DNA from: SYFY01 sp031385325
Lineage (GTDB): Bacteria; Pseudomonadota; Gammaproteobacteria; Pseudomonadales; Azotimanducaceae
Length of the DNA: 12,552 nt
NCBI GenBank assembly: GCA_031385325.1
Contig: JANNBJ010000121.1
Span: 1-12,552, forward strand
Direction: 5' to 3'
The notes below the pieces were generated by a model that was given only the letters and a program-made list of their open reading frames with translations, searched no databases and was not told the origin of the DNA. Each line of letters starts with the position of its first letter. The stretch's first letter is position 1. Of this stretch, positions 1-6,912 are shown in pieces. The position numbers and the translations under genes are program-made.

Positions 1-1
1 G

Positions 2-1108
2 TTCGCCGATATGGGCGCAGAGGTCATCAAGATCGAACCTCCTCTTGGTGATCCGATGCGCGACTTGGGGCCTCGCAGCCCAACGGGTAACCCGGTATTC
101 TATGGCGCGCTTAATGCTGGTAAATCCCTGCTGCGCCTTGATCTCAAATCTGATGAAGGCCGCACACGCATCCAAAAACTGCTCGCAGGCGCGGACATAC
201 TGATTGAAGGTTTTCGCCCTGGCGTGATGGCGCGTCTTGGGCTTGCCTACGAAACGCTGGCCGCCATCAACCCGCGAATCGTCGTGGCTTCGATCAACGG
301 TGTCGGCCCGGATGGTCCTTACGCCAATCGGCGGGTTTATGACGCGGTGATTCAGGCGGTCACCGGTCTTGCTGACCTGCAATCGGTGGACACCGGTGCA
401 CCGACCATGATCAACACCCTGGTCGCCGACAAGGTAACCGCAATGACCGCCGCACAGGCGATCACGGCTGCCTTGTTCGCCGCAAGTCGAACCGGGGCAG
501 GACAACAGGTAGCCATTTCAATGATCGACGCCAGCCTGTTTTTTCTCTGGCCGGACTCCATGAGCCGGCATGGCCTGGTGGGTGACGGCGTTGAACTGGC
601 GCCGTATGCCTCGCATGCGGCGCTTCTCCGGCGAACACGTGATGGTCACGTTGCAGTGATGCCGGTGAAAATTGGTGAATGGGAAGGAGCGTTTCGTGCG
701 CTGGGACTGCCGAATCTGTTTCAGGACGAACGTTTTTCCACTGGCGCGGCGCGCCTTGGCAACGCGGCATTGTTCCAACAGGTATTGTCCGGGGCTTATG
801 CAACTTTCACGACGGATGAGATTTGCGCTCGTCTGGAAGCAGAGGATGTACCCTGGGCGCGCATCAACACGCGCGATCAGGTGATTGATGACCCGCAGAT
901 TCGCGCCATGGGTGCGCTGGTCGAGTACGAACACCCACGTGCAGGGCTGGTGCGACAACCCCGACCACCGGGACAGTTTCAGTCGACACCAGCCACACTG
1001 CATCGCCCGTCACCTGATCTGGGTGAACATACCGATGAAGTGCTTCGAGAGCTGGGCCTGGACGAAAGCAGCATTGTCGCGCTGCGAAAAGATGGCGTTG
1101 TGGCCTGA
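2..1108 (+). CDS. CaiB/BaiF family (class III) CoA-transferase, 5' partial
   Basis: Likely moves CoA from an acyl-CoA to a free carboxylic acid in the cytoplasm, an activation step in acid catabolism. The reading frame is open to the left edge: FAD precedes MGAEVIKIEPP, the conserved family segment that normally lies about 25 residues into the protein. The Met at base 11 is therefore internal and the true start lies outside the window. Family marks are DLKSDEG, ADILIEGFRPGVMARLGL, VASINGVGPDGPYANRRVYD and SMIDASLFF. The Asp in the last motif (bases 527-529) aligns with the catalytic Asp that carries the acyl anhydride in formyl-CoA transferase. About 369 residues are visible, close to full length for the shorter members. 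The family is secure; the acid and the CoA donor cannot be told. No convincing co-transcribed gene follows it. Confidence 0.9.
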   Translation, partial: FADMGAEVIKIEPPLGDPMRDLGPRSPTGNPVFYGALNAGKSLLRLDLKSDEGRTRIQKLLAGADILIEGFRPGVMARLGLAYETLAAINPRIVVASINGVGPDGPYANRRVYDAVIQAVTGLADLQSVDTGAPTMINTLVADKVTAMTAAQAITAALFAASRTGAGQQVAISMIDASLFFLWPDSMSRHGLVGDGVELAPYASHAALLRRTRDGHVAVMPVKIGEWEGAFRALGLPNLFQDERFSTGAARLGNAALFQQVLSGAYATFTTDEICARLEAEDVPWARINTRDQVIDDPQIRAMGALVEYEHPRAGLVRQPRPPGQFQSTPATLHRPSPDLGEHTDEVLRELGLDESSIVALRKDGVVA

Positions 1109-1151
1109 GGTCACTCTGGTTGATTCGCTCCTGCGAATTAACCATGTCCAA

Positions 1152-1190
1152 GCACTTCGCTGCAGCGAAGTGCGGAGCCGAAGCGGCTCC
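1152..1190. repeat. Two adjacent palindromes, REP-like or terminator hairpins
   Basis: A perfect 22-bp palindrome at 1152-1173 (arms GCACTTCGC around TGCA) is followed without a gap by a 7-bp stem with a 3-base loop at 1174-1190 (GGAGCCG-AAG-CGGCTCC). The pair lies 43 bases after the CoA-transferase stop. A TTTT run sits at 1201-1204, about 10 bases past the second stem, so a weak plus-strand terminator is possible. The tandem-hairpin layout also resembles extragenic REP-type elements. No second copy was noticed in this window, so repeat status is inference. Confidence 0.55.
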
Positions 1191-1260
1191 TCGCCCTGTC
1201 TTTTGTAAAGAGGCCCTGGGTTTCACACATGGAAAATGGTGGTGCATCCCTGCATCACAA

Positions 1261-1290
1261 AGGAAGGGTCTGATAAATCAGACCCTTCCT
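1261..1290 (-). terminator. 14-bp perfect hairpin, probable terminator
   Basis: AGGAAGGGTCTGAT and its exact reverse complement are separated by two bases. The stem overlaps the stop codon (1289-1291) of the minus-strand Cys-rich gene. Read on the minus strand, the stem runs into TTCCTTTG, a short imperfect U tract, so it would mainly end the oxygenase/Cys-rich transcript. The plus-strand side has no T run, although the hairpin could also stop or protect the CoA-transferase message coming from the left. Confidence 0.7.
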
Positions 1291-1594
1291 AACGCCTCTT
1301 CACGCAAACCCCACCAACACTGCCAGGTTCTTGATAACACACACCACTGACGCCGCAATCCTGATTGGAAGAACAGGACTTCGGCTCAACACCATCGACG
1401 TCGAGACGAGGTTTGTCTGGTCCTCGATTCCTGTCGTTGCCACCTTCCATGCCACCGGCGCAGACGCCGTACTGCTGGGCAGGCTGACGGATGCACTTGT
1501 TGCCGACGTCGCAGTCCGTGTCCAGGTTGCACGCGCGCAGGGGTGTGGAGAAACACCCGAACAACAAAGCTGCGAACACGATTCTGCCGGTCAT
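1289..1594 (-). CDS. Small exported Cys-rich protein with duplicated four-Cys motif
   Basis: A 101-residue protein of unknown function, probably periplasmic or surface-anchored. The N-terminus (MTGRIVFAALLFGCFSTPLRA) looks like a signal peptide. Cleavage could be near Ala21, or LFGC (Cys14) could act as a lipobox; the sequence does not decide. The mature part has two units with identical spacing, C-x5-C-x5-C-x10-C, at Cys22/28/34/45 and Cys74/80/86/97. Each ends in GVC, and they are joined by a Gly/Asp-rich linker (residues 46-72). Eight evenly paired Cys suggest disulfide-bonded knots, loosely like Dickkopf or EB-type modules. The start is supported by GGAG six to seven bases upstream. It lies 68 bases after the oxygenase stop on the same strand. 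I do not recognise a named family. Confidence 0.75.
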   Translation of the reverse strand: MTGRIVFAALLFGCFSTPLRACNLDTDCDVGNKCIRQPAQQYGVCAGGMEGGNDRNRGPDKPRLDVDGVEPKSCSSNQDCGVSGVCYQEPGSVGGVCVKRR

Positions 1595-1625
1595 GATTTT
1601 CTCCAGGATACGTGGGAAACCATGT

Positions 1626-1650
1626 CCAGCCGGACCAAGCGCCCGGCTGG
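1626..1650 (-). terminator. Inverted repeat between oxygenase and Cys-rich gene
   Basis: CCAGCCGG and CCGGCTGG form a perfect 8-bp stem with a 9-base loop, in the 68-base gap between the Rieske oxygenase stop and the Cys-rich start. The minus-strand continuation (ACATGGTTTCCC) has only a weak T tract. It may be a leaky terminator or a processing hairpin that sets different expression of the two genes. Confidence 0.4.
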
Positions 1651-1662
1651 CACCTTATACCC

Positions 1663-3048
1663 TTAGCCCTTTTTACCTGCTCCTTTCTTCGGCAACCGCC
1701 CTTCGATGTAGTCGTCAATCAATTCGTGATAACGACGAATCCGCGTCTCCTGGGCAGACAGGTAAACACCTTGGAATCCGCGTGAACGAAAGCCGCGCTG
1801 CTGTGAAATGAAGACAGACATGTCGTCCTCGATTCCTGGCCCGATGGACTCGGTGAGGTAGTTGATCATGGTGACGTCGGCTTCCTGACCATCAACAAGA
1901 TCACCGTCTTCGAGTGTGCCGCCGCGGCTGGTTTGTCCCGCTTCGATCGACGCCGGGCTCGAATACCACCAGTTGTCAAACAGACACTGCTCCGGATCAT
2001 CACGGTGCGGGCGAGCGCGCAGGAAGTGGAAACCGTCGGACCAGACGGACACTGCGAAGTTTGGAAACAGCGTGTAGTGGAAGGCATCCGTCAGCTGTTC
2101 GGCCGGTACTTTGGCGTAGTGGGTGTAACCCCGCGCCGGGCCGAGTTTCTGTTTCGCCGCTTGCAACGCGGCGCGGGTGTCTTCCGGTCGTCCCTTGAAG
2201 TTGGCTGGATCGATATCCCAGGCGCGCAGCTGGCTGGCTAACGGTTCGATGATGTTGCCTTCCTTGTCCGTCGACCCAACCCCGAACCCGCCCTTCATGA
2301 CCATGCGGTTGTGGCCCTGGTCCGACAGATCGAATCGCGTTTCCTTGTAGTAGGTATCGATGTTGCCGCGGATCTTCTTGCGGTCGGTATCCGGTGTGGC
2401 GCCCATATGCACCGTCGGCACGTGGTACGACTCGTTGAAGTTGTCGAGTACCACTTTCCAGTTGCAGGGCAACCACGCCGAGCGCGCCATGGTGCGCTTC
2501 CAGTTGCCAAGGTCGAGATTGCTCCAGGCATCCCAGATAGGTCCCAGGTATTCCTTGAGGCTGACACAATCCCGATCCATGTTGACCCAGATGAATCCGG
2601 CAAAGGTGTCGCAGGCGAGTTCCTGCAAACGTACCTTGCCGCATGGATTGCCATCGGGAAAATCTTCCTTGTCCGGGGCAAAGTTGAGTTCGCCGTCCGG
2701 CATGAAAGCCCAGCTGTGATATTTGCAGACAAAGCGTTTCACGCTGCCTGTAGGGCCTGTTACCAGTGGGTTACCGCGATGCTGGCAGACGTTATAGAAG
2801 GCTTTGACGCTACCGTTGGTCTGGCGAACCATGAGAATCGATTCGGGTCCGATCTCTTCGAGCTGCCAGTCGCCGGGTTTCGGAATCCGGGATTCCCGTC
2901 CCAGCAACAGCCATACCCGGGTCCACATGTTTTCCCATTCCTGATGGAAAAACTCGCGGGAAGTAAAACGGTAGCCGGGAATCGTGTGACCCCGGGTCTT
3001 CTGCTGTGGCCACGTATCGAGCTCGTTTCTTTCCAGAGTTTCTGACAT
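1663..3048 (-). CDS. Rieske non-haem iron oxygenase, alpha (catalytic) subunit
   Basis: Predicted ring-hydroxylating or demethylating oxygenase: takes electrons through a Rieske [2Fe-2S] centre and activates O2 at a mononuclear iron. Numbering from the chosen start (461 aa), the Rieske ligands are Cys88-x-His90 and Cys108-x2-His111 (CQHRG...CKYHSW). The catalytic domain has NWKVVLDNFNESYHVPTVH with iron ligands His209 and His214 and the bridging acidic residue Asp202. The third iron ligand is probably Asp408 or Asp409 in GIEDDMSVF. Length is normal for alpha subunits. The frame runs 27 codons further upstream (to 3129), but ATG at 3048 has GAGGAG six bases before it and is preferred. The C-terminus is Lys/Gly-rich. 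No beta subunit, ferredoxin or reductase gene is in the window, so redox partners must be elsewhere. The substrate is unknown. Confidence 0.93.
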   Translation of the reverse strand: MSETLERNELDTWPQQKTRGHTIPGYRFTSREFFHQEWENMWTRVWLLLGRESRIPKPGDWQLEEIGPESILMVRQTNGSVKAFYNVCQHRGNPLVTGPTGSVKRFVCKYHSWAFMPDGELNFAPDKEDFPDGNPCGKVRLQELACDTFAGFIWVNMDRDCVSLKEYLGPIWDAWSNLDLGNWKRTMARSAWLPCNWKVVLDNFNESYHVPTVHMGATPDTDRKKIRGNIDTYYKETRFDLSDQGHNRMVMKGGFGVGSTDKEGNIIEPLASQLRAWDIDPANFKGRPEDTRAALQAAKQKLGPARGYTHYAKVPAEQLTDAFHYTLFPNFAVSVWSDGFHFLRARPHRDDPEQCLFDNWWYSSPASIEAGQTSRGGTLEDGDLVDGQEADVTMINYLTESIGPGIEDDMSVFISQQRGFRSRGFQGVYLSAQETRIRRYHELIDDYIEGRLPKKGAGKKG

Positions 3049-3232
3049 GGAGTGCTCCTCACCTTTTCGCGTGCTGAATTGATCGTGTGGGGCAGGGTGA
3101 ACATCCATTGACATCAGTCGCCTGAACACTGTCGGGATCCTGCCGCCGAAGGCTGAGTATCCACCACTGATCAGGCGAAGGGAATGGACAGCAAGCCGTG
3201 ATTGGGCAGTTCAGGCCGTGTCGAACCATCGG
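3049..3232. promoter_or_regulatory. Intergenic region, presumed oxygenase promoter, with spaced inverted repeat
   Basis: This 184-base gap separates the ABC cluster's last stop from the oxygenase start. TCGCCTGA (3118-3125) and its exact reverse complement TCAGGCGA (3171-3178) have centres 53 bp apart, about five helical turns. The second arm overlaps the TGATCA palindrome at 3168-3173. No clear -35/-10 pair and no strong terminator for the ABC cluster could be picked out by eye. The operator role is inference, and an 8-bp match could be chance. Confidence 0.35.
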
Positions 3233-3934
3233 TCAGCGAAAGGCGTTGGCGATGGCAGTTTCCAGACCATGCATCCCCTGATCAGCCTTGAGGTTCCAAT
3301 CCTGCACACATCTCCCCTCATGCAACAGCACGGCACTGGTACAGCAGCGCTCCACCAGCGGCAGCCCATGCGTGGCCATCACCACCGCAAGATGCCCGGC
3401 CGACACCTCTCGAACCAGGATCGACTCGAGCCTTGCGCCGCTGAGCGCGTCCAGGCCATTAAACGATTCATCCAGCAGCAGAAGCGATGGGTTCTGGACC
3501 ATCGCCAGTGTCACGCTGGTTCGCTGTCGCAGGCCAAGCGTCAACCACCCTATTGGCTTGTTCAAATATGGAGTCAACTGCAAGGCGTCCAGTATCTCGA
3601 GCGCAAGATCGGAGGGTTTGGTCAGGTCGCAGGCGACGGCATGAACATCCAGACACTGCGCCAGGGTAAGGGCACCAGGCAGAATTTCGGGCGGCACGGC
3701 CACGCCAATGTGTCTGCGTGCGGCCGTTGGGTCCATGGCGACGTCGATGTCGTGAACCAGGATGTGCCCAGCCTGCAGTGGCAGCTGATGGCTGATGCAC
3801 TTCAGGAGTGTGCTCTTGCCGCTGCCATTGGCCCCCAACAAGCCGACCCACTCGCCCATGGCGACTTTCAGCGTGACACCCTGCAGCGCCTGTGCAGCGC
3901 CGTAGCCAGCGGTAATTTCATTCACTTCAAGCAT
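3233..3934 (-). CDS. ABC transporter ATP-binding protein (ABC-2-like, stand-alone)
   Basis: Cytoplasmic ATPase subunit of 233 aa, expected to drive the membrane protein encoded just upstream. Walker A is GANGSGKST (34-42). Walker B is LLLLDE (151-156) with catalytic Glu156. The H-loop is MATHG (His189) and the D-loop region is FNGLD. The signature is degenerate, LTLGLRQ (131-137) instead of LSGGQ. The Q-loop region reads AVPPEILPGALT with no Gln, as in many ABC-2/drug-exporter ATPases. This start (MLEVNEITAGYG) falls five bases after the permease stop and fits the family's usual N-terminus. An in-frame ATG at 3967 would add 11 residues and overlap the permease. Neither start has a strong SD, so coupling to the permease is likely. 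The export substrate is unknown. Confidence 0.88.
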   Translation of the reverse strand: MLEVNEITAGYGAAQALQGVTLKVAMGEWVGLLGANGSGKSTLLKCISHQLPLQAGHILVHDIDVAMDPTAARRHIGVAVPPEILPGALTLAQCLDVHAVACDLTKPSDLALEILDALQLTPYLNKPIGWLTLGLRQRTSVTLAMVQNPSLLLLDESFNGLDALSGARLESILVREVSAGHLAVVMATHGLPLVERCCTSAVLLHEGRCVQDWNLKADQGMHGLETAIANAFR

Positions 3935-3939
3935 CGGAT

Positions 3940-5007
3940 TCAAGGCCTGACCTGTCGAAGTTGCCATAGAGCGATCATGGGTGCGACCAGCGCAAGCCAC
4001 AGAACTGGAACGACCAGTAAGAATACGCATATCCCAGGCACGATCAGCAAAACGCTACGGCGTGCCCGGACTGCATTGAATCGATGCCGGAAGGCTGCGC
4101 TGAAACAAACGACCACACAGGCGAGTACAAAGGCGGCTATGAAGATAACTGCCTGCATCGGCATCTGCAGAGCAGCGAGAACTGCCAGCAGCATGGCCAG
4201 TACCCCGAAGAACCACACCGACACGCGCAACAGGGTCAGTCGGGCAAAGGTGCCACGCGACATGGGCGTTGTGGCAAGCCATGCGGCCATCAGAAAAAGG
4301 TGACGCCACGCCCCCGCCACCAGCCACACCAGTGCCAGGGACAGCACGGTCACTGCAACCAGCAGCATGGATGGGCCACCACCGATACCACCTGGAATGA
4401 GGCCCAGCGTCACGGCCAGCCATGGCGCCATTTTTTTGCCGGAGAGCCGCGCGGCGGCCCACGCCAATGGCAATTTCGCGATGGCGCTGCGACCAGAACC
4501 TGCAATCGGCAGTCGACGTCCATCCGGGGGTGGGGCGGACCTTTGTTGGATTGCGCGACCGGCCAAAGCGAAACCGAGGGCGCTGCCAATCACCACAGAG
4601 AGCAGCAGCAGCGCGAGTTGGTCGCGATGGGTGGACAGCGTAGTGATCAGCAAGGGCACGACCAGGATCAACACACGAGCGGTTCGAACTGCTTCCCATA
4701 GTGTCTGCTGCCTTGTTGAAATCGGTAATGCGGAAAGCCAGCCGCTTGAGAATTGCAGCTGGATCGACGGCCGGTACTGCCAGCAGATAATGGCTGCAGC
4801 GCTCGCCAGCGAGGATGCGGCCGGCCACGGATAGGTCACGGTCCAATCGACGAGTGGCGCAAGTGCAATGGGAAAGAACAGTGGGAGCAAGGCCGAACCG
4901 CACAGCGCGAACCACCACCACCAGCGCATGACCAGAGGGGCAGCCGCCTGTGCATGTCGATCTGCAAGAAATAGCGCGTGGGTGGTCAGTACACTCGGGA
5001 TGATCAC
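3940..5007 (-). CDS. Polytopic membrane protein, probable ABC permease partner
   Basis: A 355-aa hydrophobic protein, inferred to be the transmembrane subunit for the ATPase that follows five bases later. About eight to ten membrane segments can be seen, roughly at 30-52, 62-78, 108-124, 130-150, 195-231, 236-247, 260-280, 283-306 and 318-345. A polar, basic cytoplasmic-type loop lies at 151-192 (QQRSAPPPDGRR...SGKK). I recognise no specific family motif; the ABC-2-like assignment rests on context. The start is GTG at 5007. The frame is open back to the previous gene's TAG, which is in the same frame, and contains no ATG. The GTG overlaps the TGA of a 7-codon leader ORF. Alternatively the true N-terminus is that leader plus a frameshift. 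Confidence 0.75.
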   Translation of the reverse strand: MIIPSVLTTHALFLADRHAQAAAPLVMRWWWWFALCGSALLPLFFPIALAPLVDWTVTYPWPAASSLASAAAIICWQYRPSIQLQFSSGWLSALPISTRQQTLWEAVRTARVLILVVPLLITTLSTHRDQLALLLLSVVIGSALGFALAGRAIQQRSAPPPDGRRLPIAGSGRSAIAKLPLAWAAARLSGKKMAPWLAVTLGLIPGGIGGGPSMLLVAVTVLSLALVWLVAGAWRHLFLMAAWLATTPMSRGTFARLTLLRVSVWFFGVLAMLLAVLAALQMPMQAVIFIAAFVLACVVVCFSAAFRHRFNAVRARRSVLLIVPGICVFLLVVPVLWLALVAPMIALWQLRQVRP

Positions 5008-5027
5008 GATGTTGTGGTCATGGTCAT
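5004..5027 (-). CDS. Seven-codon leader ORF overlapping the permease start
   Basis: ATG at 5027 encodes MTMTTTS and stops at TGA 5006-5004. It has the best SD in this junction: AGGA inside the last codons of the preceding exporter gene, about eight bases upstream. Its stop overlaps the permease start as GTGA (5007-5004), the classical layout for termination-reinitiation. Because the permease GTG has no SD of its own, the leader may load ribosomes for it. A single-base sequencing error joining leader and permease is the main alternative. Confidence 0.45.
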   Translation of the reverse strand: MTMTTTS

Positions 5028-5031
5028 GCGG

Positions 5032-6912
5032 CTATTCCTGGAACTGCAGCGCATACAGTCGGGCATACGTTCCGCCAAGTGCGAGGAGTTCTGAGTGAGT
5101 TCCCAGTTCGCGCAATTGCCCATGCTCCAGCACGGCAACTCGATCAGCTTCCTGAATGGTCTGCAACCGATGCGCGATGATGATCGAGGTGCGGCCTGAA
5201 GTAAGCACCTGCAGTGCGTCCTGGATCAACTGCTCTGTTTCGGTGTCGATACTCGCGGTTGCTTCATCCAGCACCAGGATTTCCGGATCAGCCGCCAGTA
5301 CCCTCGCAAACGCCAGTAGTTGCCGTTGCCCTTGCGACAGGTTTCTCCCACGCTCAACCAGCGGTGTGTCGTAACCCTGGGGCAATCGCGCGATGAACTC
5401 GTGTGCATGCACGTGCCGCGCCGCCTGCTCGATCTGCGCGCGCGAGATGTCGGGATTCCCAATGCTGATGTTGTCGTGCACCGTGCCTGCGAATACGTGG
5501 AAATCCTGCAACACGATACCGATCTGCTTGCGCACCACGGCGGACGGAAGGTCCATCAGGTCCACACCGTCCAGGAAGATCGATCCAGCCGCGAAGTCAT
5601 AGAATCGTGCCAACAGACGGATGATGGTGCTCTTGCCAGAGCCGGTTGGTCCGACCACTGCGAGTTTTTCGCCGGGCCGGATGTGCAGTGAGAGATTGCG
5701 CAGCACGAGGTTGTCCTGGGAATAACCGAAGTCGAGATTCCGAATCTCGATTTCGCCACGCAGATCGGCAGGCAGTGCCGCGGGTTGACGCGGCTCGTGG
5801 ATGGACTCGTCCCAATCCAGTGCCTGGAATATTCGTTCGGCGCTGGCCATGGAACGGAACAGGACGTTGTACTGCTCGCCAACGACGACGATGGGGCGCA
5901 CCAGCATGTCAACGAACTGGGTAAACAGGATGACGCTGCCAAGCGTTACGGTGCCTTGCAGCGCATCACCACCACCCATCCAGATGATCACGCCCATGCC
6001 CGCGGCACCGATGTTGTCCATGAATGCGCCATACCAGGTTTCCAGGCGGATGGCGTGATTTTCCTCGTTGCGGTTCAGCTGGTTGATCTGCGTGTAGCGG
6101 GCCAGGTTATGGTGCTCGCGCCGGTTCAACTGAACGACCGGCATCCCGGAGATGTTCTCCTGCAGGTTCTGATTCAGCTGCGACACACTCTGCCGAATGT
6201 TGCGATACACCATGCGCGTGACACGCCGGTAGAGAATGGTGGCCACGGCGACGATCGGCAATGCCAGCAACAACGTGCCCGTCAGCTGGGCGTTGATGGT
6301 GAACATGAGCACGATCGCGACGATGAAAGGCGTGAATTCACCGATCAGTACTCCAAACCCGGACAACAGCTGAAACAGCTGTTCGACGTCGTTAGTCACA
6401 CGTGTCATGACACGACCGATTGCCACCCGGTCGTAAAACGATGCGGGCCGGGTTTCCAGGTGCGTGAACAGATCATGCCGCAGATCACGCAGGGCGCCGA
6501 GTACTGCGGTCGTCAGATAGACACGATGATAGTGAGCCGTTGTTGCCCACAGACTGACCACCAGCAGATACAGAAGACAAGCGGCAGCGATCAGATCCAG
6601 TCCTGTCAGCGTGGCCAGCTGATGGGTCAGGGTATTCATGCCAAAGTCGGGCATGGCAACTGGCTGACCACCCGCCAGCAATCCATCGATCACCACGCGA
6701 GAGACGATGATGGGCATGACGATGGCCAGGATCGAGGCGATAACAACGAGGACGATGCTGATGGTCATCGTCCGTCGATGGGGCCGTACCCACTGGAACA
6801 GGCGTTTGAGTAATTGTGTGTCGAGCGCTTTGCCTGCGATCTCGGCGTCGAAGACGCCGTAATCACGCTTCGCGGAAGGTGCTGATGACCTCATGCCTGC
6901 ATCTGCACTCAC
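5032..6912 (-). CDS. Heterodimeric ABC exporter half-transporter, catalytic-site subunit (MdlB-like)
   Basis: A 626-aa half-transporter of the type IV exporter fold: an N-terminal domain with about six membrane helices (roughly residues 45-340) and a C-terminal ATPase. Walker A is GPTGSGKST (421-429). The Q-loop Gln is 469. The signature is a variant, LSQGQ (525-529). Walker B is ILVLDE with Asp549 and catalytic Glu550. The H-loop His is 581 (AHRLQT). With Glu and His intact, its Walker motifs should build the hydrolysing site together with LSGGQ of the partner. The GTG start overlaps the partner's TGA by four bases (GTGA, 6912-6909). An ATG at 6894 would shorten it by six residues. Likely exports a lipid, drug or peptide; the substrate is not readable. 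Confidence 0.92.
   Translation of the reverse strand: MSADAGMRSSAPSAKRDYGVFDAEIAGKALDTQLLKRLFQWVRPHRRTMTISIVLVVIASILAIVMPIIVSRVVIDGLLAGGQPVAMPDFGMNTLTHQLATLTGLDLIAAACLLYLLVVSLWATTAHYHRVYLTTAVLGALRDLRHDLFTHLETRPASFYDRVAIGRVMTRVTNDVEQLFQLLSGFGVLIGEFTPFIVAIVLMFTINAQLTGTLLLALPIVAVATILYRRVTRMVYRNIRQSVSQLNQNLQENISGMPVVQLNRREHHNLARYTQINQLNRNEENHAIRLETWYGAFMDNIGAAGMGVIIWMGGGDALQGTVTLGSVILFTQFVDMLVRPIVVVGEQYNVLFRSMASAERIFQALDWDESIHEPRQPAALPADLRGEIEIRNLDFGYSQDNLVLRNLSLHIRPGEKLAVVGPTGSGKSTIIRLLARFYDFAAGSIFLDGVDLMDLPSAVVRKQIGIVLQDFHVFAGTVHDNISIGNPDISRAQIEQAARHVHAHEFIARLPQGYDTPLVERGRNLSQGQRQLLAFARVLAADPEILVLDEATASIDTETEQLIQDALQVLTSGRTSIIIAHRLQTIQEADRVAVLEHGQLRELGTHSELLALGGTYARLYALQFQE

Noticed and set aside
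518..1003. Minus-strand open frame (161 codons) inside the CoA-transferase
   Set aside because: Covered by strong family motifs on the plus strand; no independent evidence.
2311..3045. Plus-strand open frame (244 codons) opposite the Rieske oxygenase
   Set aside because: The minus strand has complete Rieske and iron-site motifs; this frame has none and no ribosome site.
3049..3129. 27-codon N-terminal extension of the Rieske oxygenase
   Set aside because: The internal ATG at 3048 has a strong, well-spaced SD, and the extension looks non-protein-like for this family.
3218..4303. Long plus-strand open frame (361 codons) opposite the ATPase and permease
   Set aside because: It lies antisense to two genes with clear ABC motifs or membrane segments. 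Its own product is low-complexity in Gln, His and Arg with no domain; a GC-rich mirror frame.
5785..6813. Plus-strand open frame (342 codons) opposite the MdlB-like exporter
   Set aside because: Antisense to a well-supported exporter membrane domain. The product is rich in Asp, His and Gln with no recognisable fold.
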